Made by a program: the position numbers and the translations under genes. Below, in pieces: positions 1 through 8,219 of a DNA stretch of 64,000 bases. Within the stretch, counting starts at the first letter, position 1. Each line of letters starts with the position of its first letter. The stretch is from Saccharibacillus qingshengii. GTDB lineage: Bacteria; Bacillota; Bacilli; Paenibacillales; Paenibacillaceae. The notes below the pieces were generated by a model that had not been told where the DNA came from, did not search any database, and saw nothing but the letters and a program-made list of their open reading frames with translations. The stretch spans positions 89,664-153,663 of the forward strand of contig NZ_JAAZWC010000012.1 in the NCBI RefSeq assembly GCF_013185195.1. Direction: 5' to 3'.

Positions 1-559
1 GCTTCTCTTCCGCCGGATAGAAGACGCCAAGAGGGCGAAGTCCGGTCCATGCACGGCTTCGGCCGGCGTCCGTTCTCTCGCTCTGCATTCGCTCCATCGC
101 CGCCCTCTGCTCTTCGTTCCGGTAAAAAAGGATCGAGCGATAGCGGGAATCGTCCGGCTTATAACCTTCGATCGCCGAAGGATTATGCTCGCTCCAGAAT
201 TTCGCGAGCAGCTCCTCCAAGGAAACGATGCGCGGATCGAACTCCACTTCGACCGCCTCGGAGTACCCGGCGAGGCGGCGGTGGGTCGGAGCGGGCGATA
301 GGTGGCCGGAAGCGGGAATGTCGGGCGAGGAGGCCGCAGTGCCGGGCTCTGACCAGGCGGGAGCAGCCGGTTCGGGGGCGCCGGGAACGGTACGCGATGA
401 CGAGGCGCCAAGCGGGGCTGATCCGGACGGCGAATCGCTGCCGCAGTAGCCCACGCGCGTTCCGGTAACGCCCGGCACCCGGGCGAACCGGTCTTCCGGT
501 CCCCAGAAGCAGCCCATGGCGAAGGTAAGCTTCTCGCGAAGCGGCGTTTGTTCGGGCAT
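1..559 (-). CDS. msrA: Peptide-methionine sulfoxide reductase MsrA-like, partial, with large insertion
   Basis: Repairs oxidised methionine (Met-S-sulfoxide to Met) in the cytoplasm, if active. The start (ATG, GGAGG 8 bases upstream) and 186 codons are present; the 3' end lies beyond the left edge. The MsrA catalytic motif GCFWG is at residues 16-20 (Cys17), followed by PGVTGTRVGYCG. Around residues 97-109 LAGYSEAVEVEFDP matches the conserved TGHAE(V)VEVxYDP block, with Ser in place of His. Between them, residues about 42-95 are a Ser/Pro/Ala-rich stretch, far longer than the usual short NPTYxxVC segment, which is missing. Downstream HNPSAIEGYK and YRSILFY match the family. I infer an MsrA relative whose substrate loop is replaced; activity is uncertain. 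Confidence 0.75.
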   Translation of the reverse strand, partial: MPEQTPLREKLTFAMGCFWGPEDRFARVPGVTGTRVGYCGSDSPSGSAPLGASSSRTVPGAPEPAAPAWSEPGTAASSPDIPASGHLSPAPTHRRLAGYSEAVEVEFDPRIVSLEELLAKFWSEHNPSAIEGYKPDDSRYRSILFYRNEEQRAAMERMQSERTDAGRSRAWTGLRPLGVFYPAEEK

Positions 560-652
560 GGTGGAACCCTCCTTTTGACGTGGGATAGAAACCGGGGCGG
601 CTGCTGTGCTTGCTCAATCTTTTGCAGCCTTAAATCGCTTGTCCGCTTTCGC

Positions 653-3043
653 TCACCGATACTTCCGCACCCGCTCGTCGTCGATCACGCCGACGAAGTT
701 CAAGCCGAACGCGAAGTCGTAGGCGTGGCCCTCCGTATCGACATGGCAGGCCATGTCGCGCGGAACGTCTTCGAGCTGCGCTTCGACGGCAGCCATGTCC
801 GCCGGCATCTGCATCGGCAGCAGGCCGGAAGGTTCGGCCTCGCCGCACAGAATCGCAAGCAGCGCCTGGTCCTGCAGGCCGAAGTTCGCCAGAATGGCGT
901 CGGCTTCGGGCTCGAACTCGGCGACTACCGCCGGGTTGGACAAGGTCATCGAGACGATGACCGGCTTGTCGCCCATCTTCGCGCGCGTATCGAGCACCCG
1001 ATCAAGATCCGATTCGTTGCGCGTCCGGACCGATTTGCCGATATGCGCGCGGTTCAGCACGTCGCTCGGCCGGGGGTCCCCGGCCAGGCTCGCCGTCCGC
1101 CCGCCTTCGGCCGTGTAAGGCCGATATTGGAGACTGATCGGCACATAGCCGCTGCCGCCGTCCGCCGCATCTTCCCGGCTGTAGCCCATCCCGGAATCCG
1201 GATTGGCGATACAGACGAGCGCGAAGTCGGCCTGCGCCGGGTCGGACGTCACGTCGAAATAGCGGGACACGATGTCCAGGTTCAACGGGTCCACCGTCCG
1301 CTCCGGCGTCGGATTGCCGAACCAGTCCCGGCCCGGCGCGATATAACGCTGCGGGATATAGACTTTGCTGCGGCGCGGCAGCGGAAGAACCCCTCTGCGG
1401 TTGGTCTGAATCACGGGCAGTCCTTCGCCTTCGCTCCCCCCGCTCCGTCCTCCGACCGTCCGGTTCCCGCTGTTTTTGAGCAGCACGACCGATTTCAACT
1501 GTGCTTCGTAGCCGGCCTGCATAGAGTCCGGATGTCCGACGATCTGCTCGCTGTCCGACGGTTCCAGATACGGATTCTCGAACAGTCCGACCCGGAACAA
1601 GTTGCGCAGCAGCCGGACCGCCGAGCGCTCGAAGCGCGCCCGCATCCATTCTTCGCCGTGCTCGGCCGCGCCCATCGCGTACGCTTCCAGCAGCGGCCCC
1701 GCTTCGTTGTTGCCGCCGAACTGGTCGACGCCGGCCAGCAGCAGCTTGTAATGCCGCTCGGCGGCGCTCAGCGATTCCACGCCCCACGGCTTGCCGCTGA
1801 GAAACGAATCTTTTTCCCCATTCTCGTCGGCCGTGATCAGCCAGTCCGTACAGACGACGCCATCGTAGCCGTACTGCTCGCGCAGCAGATCCGTAATGAG
1901 ATAGCGGCTGTACGAATTGCCCACGTTCTCGCCGTTCTTCGCGTCCTGCTCCCAGGACACCGTGTAATACGGCATGACCGCCGAAGCCTGCTCCGTCCCG
2001 CCTTCAAGCTTGAACGCCCCGTCCGTAAACGGCTTCAGATGCTCCGCGAAATTCCCGCCCGGATACACCGCGTATTTGCCGCTGGCGTAATGCGCGTCCC
2101 GGCCCGCTTCGCCCGAACCGCCGCCCGGCCAATGCTTGACCATGGCGTTGACGCTGCTCCTTCCCCATCCGCCCTCGATCGCTTCTTCGCCGGTCGACGT
2201 CTGGAATCCGTCGATATAAGCGCGCCCGAGATCGGTCGACAGCTTCGAATCTTCGCCGAACGTGCCGTTGAAACGGAACCAGCGCGGATCGGTCGCAATG
2301 TCCACCTGCGGCGACAGCGCCGTCGTCAAGCCAAGCGCGCGGTATTCGCGGGCGGCGATCTCGCCGAAGCGGCGGACGAGCGCCGGATCGAAAGACGCCG
2401 CCAGGCCGAGACTTTCCGGCCACATCGAGATGCGCCCGCCCGCTCCGGCGTTGAATTCCGAGTCGGAATCCGAGCCGTGGCGCGGATCCGAACTGTTATT
2501 GGCCGGAATGCCGAGGCCGGTCGATTCCGCATACGCCTGCACGAGATTGTTCCAGCGCGCGGCTGTGGCCGGGCTCTCCACCGTCGTGACGAGAATATGC
2601 CGCAGATGATCGTCTCGCAGGAACGACAGCTGCTCGTCCGTCAGATCCCAAGGCTTGGCGCCGCTCTCTTCATAAGATTTGCCGCCGTACGTGGAGGCAT
2701 GCCAGTTCGTGCTGCCCGCCGGTATCGACTGGTGGCGGCTGTACAGCATCAGCCCGGCGATCTGCTCGACCGTCATGCGGGCAGCCAGATCACGGGCCCG
2801 TTCTTCCGCCGACAGGCGCCAGTCTTTGTACGGTTCGAGTTCGCCGCTGCGGTTCAGGTCTTTGAAAAAGAGCCCGTCCCGCTCGATCACGCCCACCCCG
2901 GACAGCGGCGACAAGCCGAGGGTCGGGCCGTTCTCGTTGTGGACGTACGTGACTTCCGCTCCGCCGCCGAGATCTTCGTGGCGCTCGGTTTCGTGGGGAC
3001 CTTCTTCCGCTGCATTCGAAATGTTCCGCGGGGATTCGTTCAT
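653..3043 (-). CDS. Glycoside hydrolase family 3 (beta-glucosidase/xylosidase type)
   Basis: Predicted to release sugars from the non-reducing end of beta-linked oligosaccharides. There is no signal peptide, so it probably acts in the cytoplasm. Domain order is standard for GH3: a TIM barrel (about residues 45-430) and then the alpha/beta sandwich (about 480-760). Visible motifs are the substrate-binding KHWPGGGSGEAGRDAHY segment and the nucleophile region VVCTDW (Asp400). In the second domain, a stretch of about 40 residues rich in Gly/Arg/Glu follows VVLLKN. The ATG at 3043 has GGAGG 8 bases upstream and is preferred over the in-frame ATG at 3058. It diverges from the aldose epimerase gene and stands alone, so the substrate cannot be named. 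Confidence 0.87.
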   Translation of the reverse strand: MNESPRNISNAAEEGPHETERHEDLGGGAEVTYVHNENGPTLGLSPLSGVGVIERDGLFFKDLNRSGELEPYKDWRLSAEERARDLAARMTVEQIAGLMLYSRHQSIPAGSTNWHASTYGGKSYEESGAKPWDLTDEQLSFLRDDHLRHILVTTVESPATAARWNNLVQAYAESTGLGIPANNSSDPRHGSDSDSEFNAGAGGRISMWPESLGLAASFDPALVRRFGEIAAREYRALGLTTALSPQVDIATDPRWFRFNGTFGEDSKLSTDLGRAYIDGFQTSTGEEAIEGGWGRSSVNAMVKHWPGGGSGEAGRDAHYASGKYAVYPGGNFAEHLKPFTDGAFKLEGGTEQASAVMPYYTVSWEQDAKNGENVGNSYSRYLITDLLREQYGYDGVVCTDWLITADENGEKDSFLSGKPWGVESLSAAERHYKLLLAGVDQFGGNNEAGPLLEAYAMGAAEHGEEWMRARFERSAVRLLRNLFRVGLFENPYLEPSDSEQIVGHPDSMQAGYEAQLKSVVLLKNSGNRTVGGRSGGSEGEGLPVIQTNRRGVLPLPRRSKVYIPQRYIAPGRDWFGNPTPERTVDPLNLDIVSRYFDVTSDPAQADFALVCIANPDSGMGYSREDAADGGSGYVPISLQYRPYTAEGGRTASLAGDPRPSDVLNRAHIGKSVRTRNESDLDRVLDTRAKMGDKPVIVSMTLSNPAVVAEFEPEADAILANFGLQDQALLAILCGEAEPSGLLPMQMPADMAAVEAQLEDVPRDMACHVDTEGHAYDFAFGLNFVGVIDDERVRKYR

Positions 3044-3220
3044 GGGAATCGCCTCCATTAGGGGTGTGTGTCGCGCCTGACGCGCTTTCCTCCATTATAG
3101 CCAATCTGCGCTCCCGAAGCCCGCCTGCAAGCGCCGAAGGCGTTTTTATGCGGAAGCTTTTTTTGCTACACTAAAGGCAGTTCAAGCTCGACCAAATCAT
3201 TCACCCGGAGGGAACAACCT

Positions 3221-4096
3221 ATGAACGCAATCTTAAGCAGCGATACGGCCACAGTCGAGATCAAGCCGCTCGGCGCGGAACTGGTCAGCTTCAAACGCAC
3301 AGACACGGGAATCGAGTACATGTGGAGCGGCGACGCGGCATTCTGGACAGGCCGTTCGCCGGTGCTGTTCCCGATCGTCGGGTCCGTGTACGAAGGCAAA
3401 ATGCGGGCCGAAGGCGGCACGTACGAGCTCAAAAACCACGGATTCGCCCGCAATCGCGAGTTCCGATTGGTCGAATCGGACGCGTCTCGGGCCGTGTTCC
3501 ATCTGTCGTACGACGACCAGACGCTTGCGAGGTACCCGTACCGATTCGCGCTTACGCTGACCTATACGCTGGAAGGCTCCACCCTGCGCGTCCAGTACCG
3601 GGTAGACAACGACGACGATAAACGCATCCATTTCCAGCTTGGCACGCATCCGGCGTTCAACTGCCCGATCGGCGGCGAAGGCGAATTCGAGGACTATCGG
3701 TTGGAGTTCGAGCAGGAAGAGACGCTGGAGCGCTTCTTCGTGACGGGCGGCAATATCCAGGTACCGGACAAATCGGAGATCGTATTGGAAAAAGGAACCG
3801 TGCTGCCGCTGACGCGCGCACAGTTCGAGGAAGGCGCCATGATCTTCCGCGATGTGAAGTCGGAACGCGTTGCGCTGAGAAGCGACAAAAGCGAGCGCAG
3901 CGTGACCGTCTCGTACGAGAACTTCCCGTACCTCGGCGTCTGGCAGCCGAAGAACGCGCCGTTTCTCTGCATCGAACCGTGGCATGGCCTCGCCGACGCG
4001 GATAAGTTCGACGGCGAATTGAAAGACAAGGAGCTTGCGGTCGGACTTGAGCCGGGCGAGTATTTTGAAGCGGCTTTGGTGATTGAAGTCGGTTGA
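3221..4096 (+). CDS. Aldose 1-epimerase family protein (LacX type)
   Basis: Family members interconvert alpha and beta anomers of aldoses or hexose-6-phosphates in the cytoplasm. The 291-residue length fits. The supersandwich fold motifs are visible: SPVLFPIVGSVYEGKM near the N-terminus, LKNHGFARNREF around residues 72-83 (catalytic His region), and LGTHPAFNCPIGGEGEF around 141-157, typical of the LacX/YihR-like branch. GGAGG lies just upstream of the ATG. It is transcribed away from the GH3 gene, which may produce the sugars it acts on (inference). A strong hairpin terminator follows. Confidence 0.88.
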   Translation: MNAILSSDTATVEIKPLGAELVSFKRTDTGIEYMWSGDAAFWTGRSPVLFPIVGSVYEGKMRAEGGTYELKNHGFARNREFRLVESDASRAVFHLSYDDQTLARYPYRFALTLTYTLEGSTLRVQYRVDNDDDKRIHFQLGTHPAFNCPIGGEGEFEDYRLEFEQEETLERFFVTGGNIQVPDKSEIVLEKGTVLPLTRAQFEEGAMIFRDVKSERVALRSDKSERSVTVSYENFPYLGVWQPKNAPFLCIEPWHGLADADKFDGELKDKELAVGLEPGEYFEAALVIEVG

Positions 4097-4144
4097 TCGA
4101 GATCGATGGAGCGAAAAAAGTTCCACTGAATGGAAGACACGAAC

Positions 4145-4201
4145 AAAAGCTCCGAAAAACGCGTCCCCCAAACAGGGGAAACGCGGATTCGGAGCTTTTT
4201 T
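4145..4201. terminator. Bidirectional terminator between epimerase and MerR genes
   Basis: GCTCCGAA and TTCGGAGC form the outer stem, with CGCG and CCCC/GGGG pairs inside. A-rich and T-rich flanks lie on the two sides. It sits between two convergent genes. Confidence 0.85.
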
Positions 4202-4207
4202 TGGCGT

Positions 4208-4672
4208 TCACCGAAACTTACTGTCCCGCTTCGCCGGCAGACCCGGCCCATCCTGAGGATCGGCGGCGCAGTCCTGCTTGTTCAGCAGCGTGCCCTGCGG
4301 CAGCTTAAGATCGATAAAATCGATGATCGTCTGCAGGGACGACATCTGCTCCAGCACCTCTGCCCGATACTGCCGGATCCGCTCGAACGCTTCCGGGGTA
4401 TCGGCCAGGTCTCCGGTGCGGGACATGTCCAGATAAGGCTTCATCTCCTCCAGCGGCATGCCGGTTTTTTTGAGGCACAGGATCAGCTTCATCGTCTGCA
4501 CGTCGCTTTCGGTATAGATGCGGTGGGTGTTGGCTTTGCGCTTCGCTCTCGGCAGCAGCCCGATCTTCTCGTAATAACGGATCGTATCTCCCGGCAGACC
4601 GGTCAGTTCCGCGGTTTGCTTGATCGTGTATCCTTCTGTCTCCTCCGCCCGGAGGATCGTTTGTTCGGCCAC
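4208..4672 (-). CDS. MerR family transcriptional regulator
   Basis: DNA-binding one-component regulator. The N-terminal MerR helix-turn-helix reads YTIKQTAELTGLPGDTIRYYE and is followed by the wing (KANTHRIYTESDV) and a C-terminal coiled coil. There is no cysteine cluster typical of metal sensors, so it fits the AdhR/organic or electrophile-responsive branch. The start is the GTG at 4672, with AGGAG 9 bases upstream; the upstream ATG at 4744 lies within the -35 element and is rejected. It diverges from an SDR gene, and both promoters carry the same dyad, so it probably controls itself and the SDR. Confidence 0.9.
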   Translation of the reverse strand: MAEQTILRAEETEGYTIKQTAELTGLPGDTIRYYEKIGLLPRAKRKANTHRIYTESDVQTMKLILCLKKTGMPLEEMKPYLDMSRTGDLADTPEAFERIRQYRAEVLEQMSSLQTIIDFIDLKLPQGTLLNKQDCAADPQDGPGLPAKRDSKFR

Positions 4673-4713
4673 GTGGTATCGCTCCTTTTGATCGGTTGAG
4701 ATTCGTTGAACCG

Positions 4714-4744
4714 AGTATACCCGTTGGAGCCCGCTCCAAGTCAA
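4714..4744 (-). promoter_or_regulatory. MerR-type promoter and operator of the merR gene
   Basis: On the minus strand, TTGACT (4744-4739) and TATACT (4719-4714) are separated by 19 bases. The dyad TTGGAGCGGGCTCCAA fills the spacer. The overlong 19-bp spacer with a centred dyad is the signature of MerR-activated promoters. Confidence 0.8.
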
Positions 4745-4782
4745 AAAGCGGGACGCAGTCTGCGGTTTTGAAAATGCTGCGT

Positions 4783-4813
4783 TTGACTTGGAGTCGGCTC
4801 CAGGTTATATGCT
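4783..4813 (+). promoter_or_regulatory. MerR-type promoter and operator of the SDR gene
   Basis: TTGACT (4783-4788) and TATGCT (4808-4813) are separated by 19 bases, with the dyad TTGGAGTCGGCTCCAG in the spacer. It is nearly identical to the operator of the divergent merR promoter. Confidence 0.8.
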
Positions 4814-4851
4814 GTTCTCCATCATCAAATCATCGAATGGAGGCATTCAGT

Positions 4852-5715
4852 ATGAACAATCTTCGTACAACTCCTACAGCGGGCAAGACGGCCCTGATCA
4901 CCGGCGCCAACAACGGCATCGGCCTGGAACTGACGCGCCGGCTGCTCGCGGAAGGGTGGGACGTCGCCGCACTAATCCGTTCGTCGTTTGCGGCGGAGGA
5001 CGAGCTGACTGCGGCGGCCATACAAGCAGGGCGGCTGCGGGTCTACCCAGCCGAATTGACGGATTACCGGCAGCTGGCCGCGGCGCTGAAGCGTATCAAG
5101 CAAGAAGAGACGGCGATCGACGTGCTGTTCAACAACGCGGGCGGCAGTCTGCCGGAACTCGCCTTCTCGCCGCAGGGTCGCGAAATGCATTACGAGCTGC
5201 AAACGGTCGTGCCGTACATCCTCTACCGCGAGACGAAGGAGCTGCTGCTGCGCGGATCGCTGAAGACCGTGATCGGCACCTCGTCGAATGCGTTCAATTA
5301 TACGAAAACGTTCGACGCCGACAAGCTGGCTCGGCCGAAAACGTTCAAGCCGCTGACGGGCGCGTACGCGGACACCAAGCTCGCGCTGTCGCTGTGGACG
5401 CAGGCGCTTGCCCCGGCGGAGGCGGCGGACGGCATTTGGCTGCGCAGCGCCGATCCCGGTCCCAACAACACGCTTCGTCCGGGCAAAAAATCCGGCCTCC
5501 CGTTTCCCGTCAATTATCTGATGCGCTTCTTCTTCGCTCCGCCGACGCAGGGCGCCGGGCGGCTGTACGAAGCGGCGTTCGGACCTCATCGGAACGAATC
5601 CGGGGTACTGCTTAATAAAAAAGGTATCGTTAATCTCAAATTCGCCGATCAGGCTCCGCGCGTACTGGCTAACGTGGACCGGATCTACCGCGAAGAATTC
5701 CGGACTTTGACGTAA
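4852..5715 (+). CDS. Short-chain dehydrogenase/reductase
   Basis: NAD(P)-dependent oxidoreductase of the SDR superfamily, cytoplasmic, substrate unknown. The nucleotide-binding glycine motif TGANNGIG is at residues 17-24, followed by FNNAGG, a serine in GTSSNAF, and the catalytic YxxxK as YADTK. Length is 287 residues; the PGPNNTLRPG region after the active site resembles retinol-dehydrogenase-like SDRs. The ATG at 4852 has GGAGG 8 bases upstream. It is the only gene behind the MerR-type promoter, so it is likely induced by whatever the divergent regulator senses, possibly a reactive carbonyl (inference). Confidence 0.88.
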   Translation: MNNLRTTPTAGKTALITGANNGIGLELTRRLLAEGWDVAALIRSSFAAEDELTAAAIQAGRLRVYPAELTDYRQLAAALKRIKQEETAIDVLFNNAGGSLPELAFSPQGREMHYELQTVVPYILYRETKELLLRGSLKTVIGTSSNAFNYTKTFDADKLARPKTFKPLTGAYADTKLALSLWTQALAPAEAADGIWLRSADPGPNNTLRPGKKSGLPFPVNYLMRFFFAPPTQGAGRLYEAAFGPHRNESGVLLNKKGIVNLKFADQAPRVLANVDRIYREEFRTLT

Positions 5716-5751
5716 CAAGCCTGAAGAGCAGAATGTATATAAGCAGGGTTG

Positions 5752-5790
5752 AAAAAACCGCCTGAAGGATCCGGGATCCTTCAGGCGGTC
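5752..5790. terminator. Terminator between the SDR and threonine aldolase genes
   Basis: Near-perfect inverted repeat ACCGCCTGAAGGATC with a short loop. On the minus strand it is followed by a T run, so it serves mainly the aldolase gene. Confidence 0.85.
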
Positions 5791-5841
5791 GGGGCATCTA
5801 TTCGGACGAAGCAAGCTCGAGGCAACGGACGGCGCGCAGGC

Positions 5842-6939
5842 TCAAGCCTGCGCCGCCGCCAATCCCTTTTCAAGCATGGCGATCGCTTCGCGCAGTTTTT
5901 CTTTTGGCACTTCCCGATACAGGTCGCCGATCGAGATTTCCGTCGAGCAGGACGAGCTGCCGACCGCTTTCAAATAGGCGGCCAGCGCAACGCCCGTCTC
6001 CGCCTGCACATGCGCGATCACGCCCGCCGCTTTGTCCGCCGTGGCTTCGATATGCAGGTGGAACATATTCGAGACCGGGACTTCCGGCTGTGTCCGAATC
6101 CCTTCGCAGGCGTTGTACAAGGCCGCAAGCTCCCGGGCTTCTTCGTAGTACCTCGCCATCTGCGGCAGACGCAGCTCGAGGTAATAGTCCGAGCTGAGAA
6201 TGTACGGATACAGACTGATCAGATCGCCGCCGTGGCGTCTTTTCCAGATTTTCGCCTGCTCTGACAGATCGGCGTCTCCGAGCAGCATCGCGCCGGCGAT
6301 TCCGCCTATGCCTTTGTAGAACGAGATATAGACGCTGTCGAACAGCGCGCAGACTTCGGCCGCCGTTTTGCCGTAATGCGGCAGAATCTCGAACAGCCGC
6401 GCGCCGTCGAGGTGCAGAGCGATCCCGCGACCCCGGCAGTAAGCCGAGATCGCTTCCAGCTCCGCATATTCCGGCAGTTGGCCGCCGATCTCGCGCTGGG
6501 GCAGCTCAAGCAGCAGGCAGGCGATGTTATCCGGCATGGCTTTGACGTCGCTCAGCGTAATCAGCCGGTCGGGATCTGCCAGCAGCACCGGTTCCAGATG
6601 ATGCAGTTCTTTTAAACCGTCTTGTTCGTGAATCTCCAGATGGCAGAGCGGATGGTAGGCCACCGCGCGGCTGGCTTTGCGATCGCTCCAGATGCGCAGC
6701 GCGATCTGCTGGGCCATCGTGCCGCTCGGGAAAAAGACCGCCGATTCCATGCCCAGCATGTCCGCAAGCTTGCGCTCGAAGTTCCCGATCATCTCGCCGC
6801 GGCCATACATATCGCTTGGCGCCGCGCCGTCCGCATGCTGAAGCGCGTCCAGCAGCACGCTCACATTGCGCGGGCCGTTGCCGCTCGTCCGGTACTGCGC
6901 TTTGGCAAACGTATCGCCCAAAGTTAACGCCTGATTCAT
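5842..6939 (-). CDS. Low-specificity L-threonine aldolase / beta-eliminating lyase family
   Basis: PLP-dependent fold type I enzyme that cleaves L-threonine or allo-threonine to glycine and acetaldehyde. The 365-residue length fits. Visible features are the N-terminal MYGRGEMIGNFERKLADMLG region, the cofactor-binding HLDGARLFE segment and the PLP lysine in SFYKGIGGIAGAM. AAAGGAGG precedes the ATG by about 11 bases. It is monocistronic, with its own strong promoter and terminator. Related family members include phenylserine aldolases, so the exact substrate is not certain. Confidence 0.85.
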   Translation of the reverse strand: MNQALTLGDTFAKAQYRTSGNGPRNVSVLLDALQHADGAAPSDMYGRGEMIGNFERKLADMLGMESAVFFPSGTMAQQIALRIWSDRKASRAVAYHPLCHLEIHEQDGLKELHHLEPVLLADPDRLITLSDVKAMPDNIACLLLELPQREIGGQLPEYAELEAISAYCRGRGIALHLDGARLFEILPHYGKTAAEVCALFDSVYISFYKGIGGIAGAMLLGDADLSEQAKIWKRRHGGDLISLYPYILSSDYYLELRLPQMARYYEEARELAALYNACEGIRTQPEVPVSNMFHLHIEATADKAAGVIAHVQAETGVALAAYLKAVGSSSCSTEISIGDLYREVPKEKLREAIAMLEKGLAAAQA

Positions 6940-7037
6940 GATGGAAAATCCTCCTTTTGCGCGAAAAGTTCATTGTTTGCGCTTCCGCGGGTCTATTACG
7001 GATATTGTACGCCTCTTGCTCCGCATCCGCTATCCTC

Positions 7038-7066
7038 TCATAATAAGAAAGATTGTACCTTGTCAA
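7038..7066 (-). promoter_or_regulatory. Promoter of the threonine aldolase gene
   Basis: On the minus strand a perfect TTGACA (7066-7061), a 17-base spacer and TTATGA (7043-7038) lie about 100 bases upstream of the ATG. Confidence 0.6.
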
Positions 7067-7139
7067 CGCTAAAGGTAAGGTTACGCTCTCTTCAAACGCA
7101 CCTAAGCTTGATCAATCCACTCCGAAAGGTTCTGTTACC

Positions 7140-8003
7140 GTGCCCATTTCCAAACCGAGCATCTACGACCGCTACATCCCCGCGCTGAGCGCGGAGCCTT
7201 CGGACCGGCCGGCCTACTGGTTCGTGTTCTTGTCGACGACCGGTCAACTGCTGCTGAACGACCAGGAAGGGATTGCCGCTATTCCGAGCGCCCTTCATTC
7301 GGACTCGCTGGGCTTTACGCCGGTTCGCTCGCTGTTTATCGGTCTGCTGGACGGCGCGCCCTGTTATGCCGCCGAAGCGCCGGAAGACGCCGTTCCGCCT
7401 GCCGGTTCTTCGTTCCATTCGCTGCGACCGCTGTACGACAGCATAGACGAAGACCTGTTCCATGTCGCCGGGCGCGCGCTGCAAATGCTGAATTGGGATG
7501 CCACCCACCGCTTCTGCGGACGCTGCGGAACCACGCTTGCGAATGCCGGGCACGAACATGCCAAAGTCTGCCCCAACTGCGGGCTCAGCCATTATCCGCG
7601 TATCTCGCCGGCCGTCATCACCGCAATCCTCAAAGACGGCAAGATTCTGCTGGCGCACTCGGCCCGTTTCCCGAACAAAATGCACGGTCTGATCGCGGGT
7701 TTCCTCGAAGCCGGGGAGACGCTCGAAGACTGTGTGCGGCGCGAGACGATGGAAGAAGTCGGTCTCACGCTCGGCGAGATCCGTTACTTCGACAGCCAAC
7801 CGTGGCCTTTTCCCAATTCGCTGATGATCGGCTTTGTGGCGGAATACAAAAGCGGCGAGATTACGGTCGACGGCGAAGAAATTGCGGAAGCGAACTGGTT
7901 CGGCCCGGATGAACTGCCGAATATTCCGCCCCGGGGCAGTATCGCGCGCCGGATGATCGACTGGTATGCCGGCGAATACGGAAGCGGCGGAGCGGCAACA
8001 TAA
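7140..8003 (+). CDS. nudC: NAD(+) diphosphatase NudC
   Basis: Nudix hydrolase that splits NADH/NAD+ to NMN and AMP and in bacteria also removes NAD caps from RNA (family knowledge). A four-cysteine zinc ribbon (CGRC...CPNC) is followed by the Nudix box GFLEAGETLEDCVRRETMEE (GX5EX7REUXEEXGU) and the NudC-specific SQPWPFPNS motif, which sets NADH specificity. The GTG at 7140 is preferred because GAAAGG lies 10 bases upstream; an in-frame TTG at 7053 has no ribosome site. Length is then 287 residues, normal for NudC. Confidence 0.93.
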   Translation: MPISKPSIYDRYIPALSAEPSDRPAYWFVFLSTTGQLLLNDQEGIAAIPSALHSDSLGFTPVRSLFIGLLDGAPCYAAEAPEDAVPPAGSSFHSLRPLYDSIDEDLFHVAGRALQMLNWDATHRFCGRCGTTLANAGHEHAKVCPNCGLSHYPRISPAVITAILKDGKILLAHSARFPNKMHGLIAGFLEAGETLEDCVRRETMEEVGLTLGEIRYFDSQPWPFPNSLMIGFVAEYKSGEITVDGEEIAEANWFGPDELPNIPPRGSIARRMIDWYAGEYGSGGAAT

Positions 8004-8085
8004 ACGGAGAGCAACGCGTAAAAATTCGGAAAATCGGACGCCTGGATCGGCACGCTGCCGGACCCAAGTCCATCCTCCTTCAAAA

Positions 8086-8120
8086 GAATCGGTGACCGTT
8101 CTGTTCCACGGCACCGATTC
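8086..8120. terminator. Stable hairpin downstream of nudC
   Basis: GAATCGGTG pairs with CACCGATTC, and CCGT/ACGG pair inside, with an 8-base loop. There is a short T run only on the minus strand, so it may be a weak terminator or an RNA 3' end structure. Confidence 0.45.
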
Positions 8121-8219
8121 GGGGTACATATTAGGCAGGGAATCCCCGCAGGGGATATACATAAGCTGTACGTAAGTCGTATTCGCCCAAACCCCATACC
8201 CCGTTAGGAGGAGTCGTTC

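Noticed and set aside
49..468. Plus-strand open frame at the left edge
   Set aside because: It is antisense to the MsrA-like gene and lacks any family feature.
548..3061. A long plus-strand open frame (over 800 codons) opposite the GH3 gene
   Set aside because: It is an antisense shadow caused by GC-rich codon bias: Arg/Ala/His-rich, no family motifs and no ribosome site.
8120..8219. Manganese (yybP-ykoY) riboswitch before the CDF gene
   Set aside because: The conserved loops are absent; only a short ATCCCC-GCA-GGGGAT hairpin is present.
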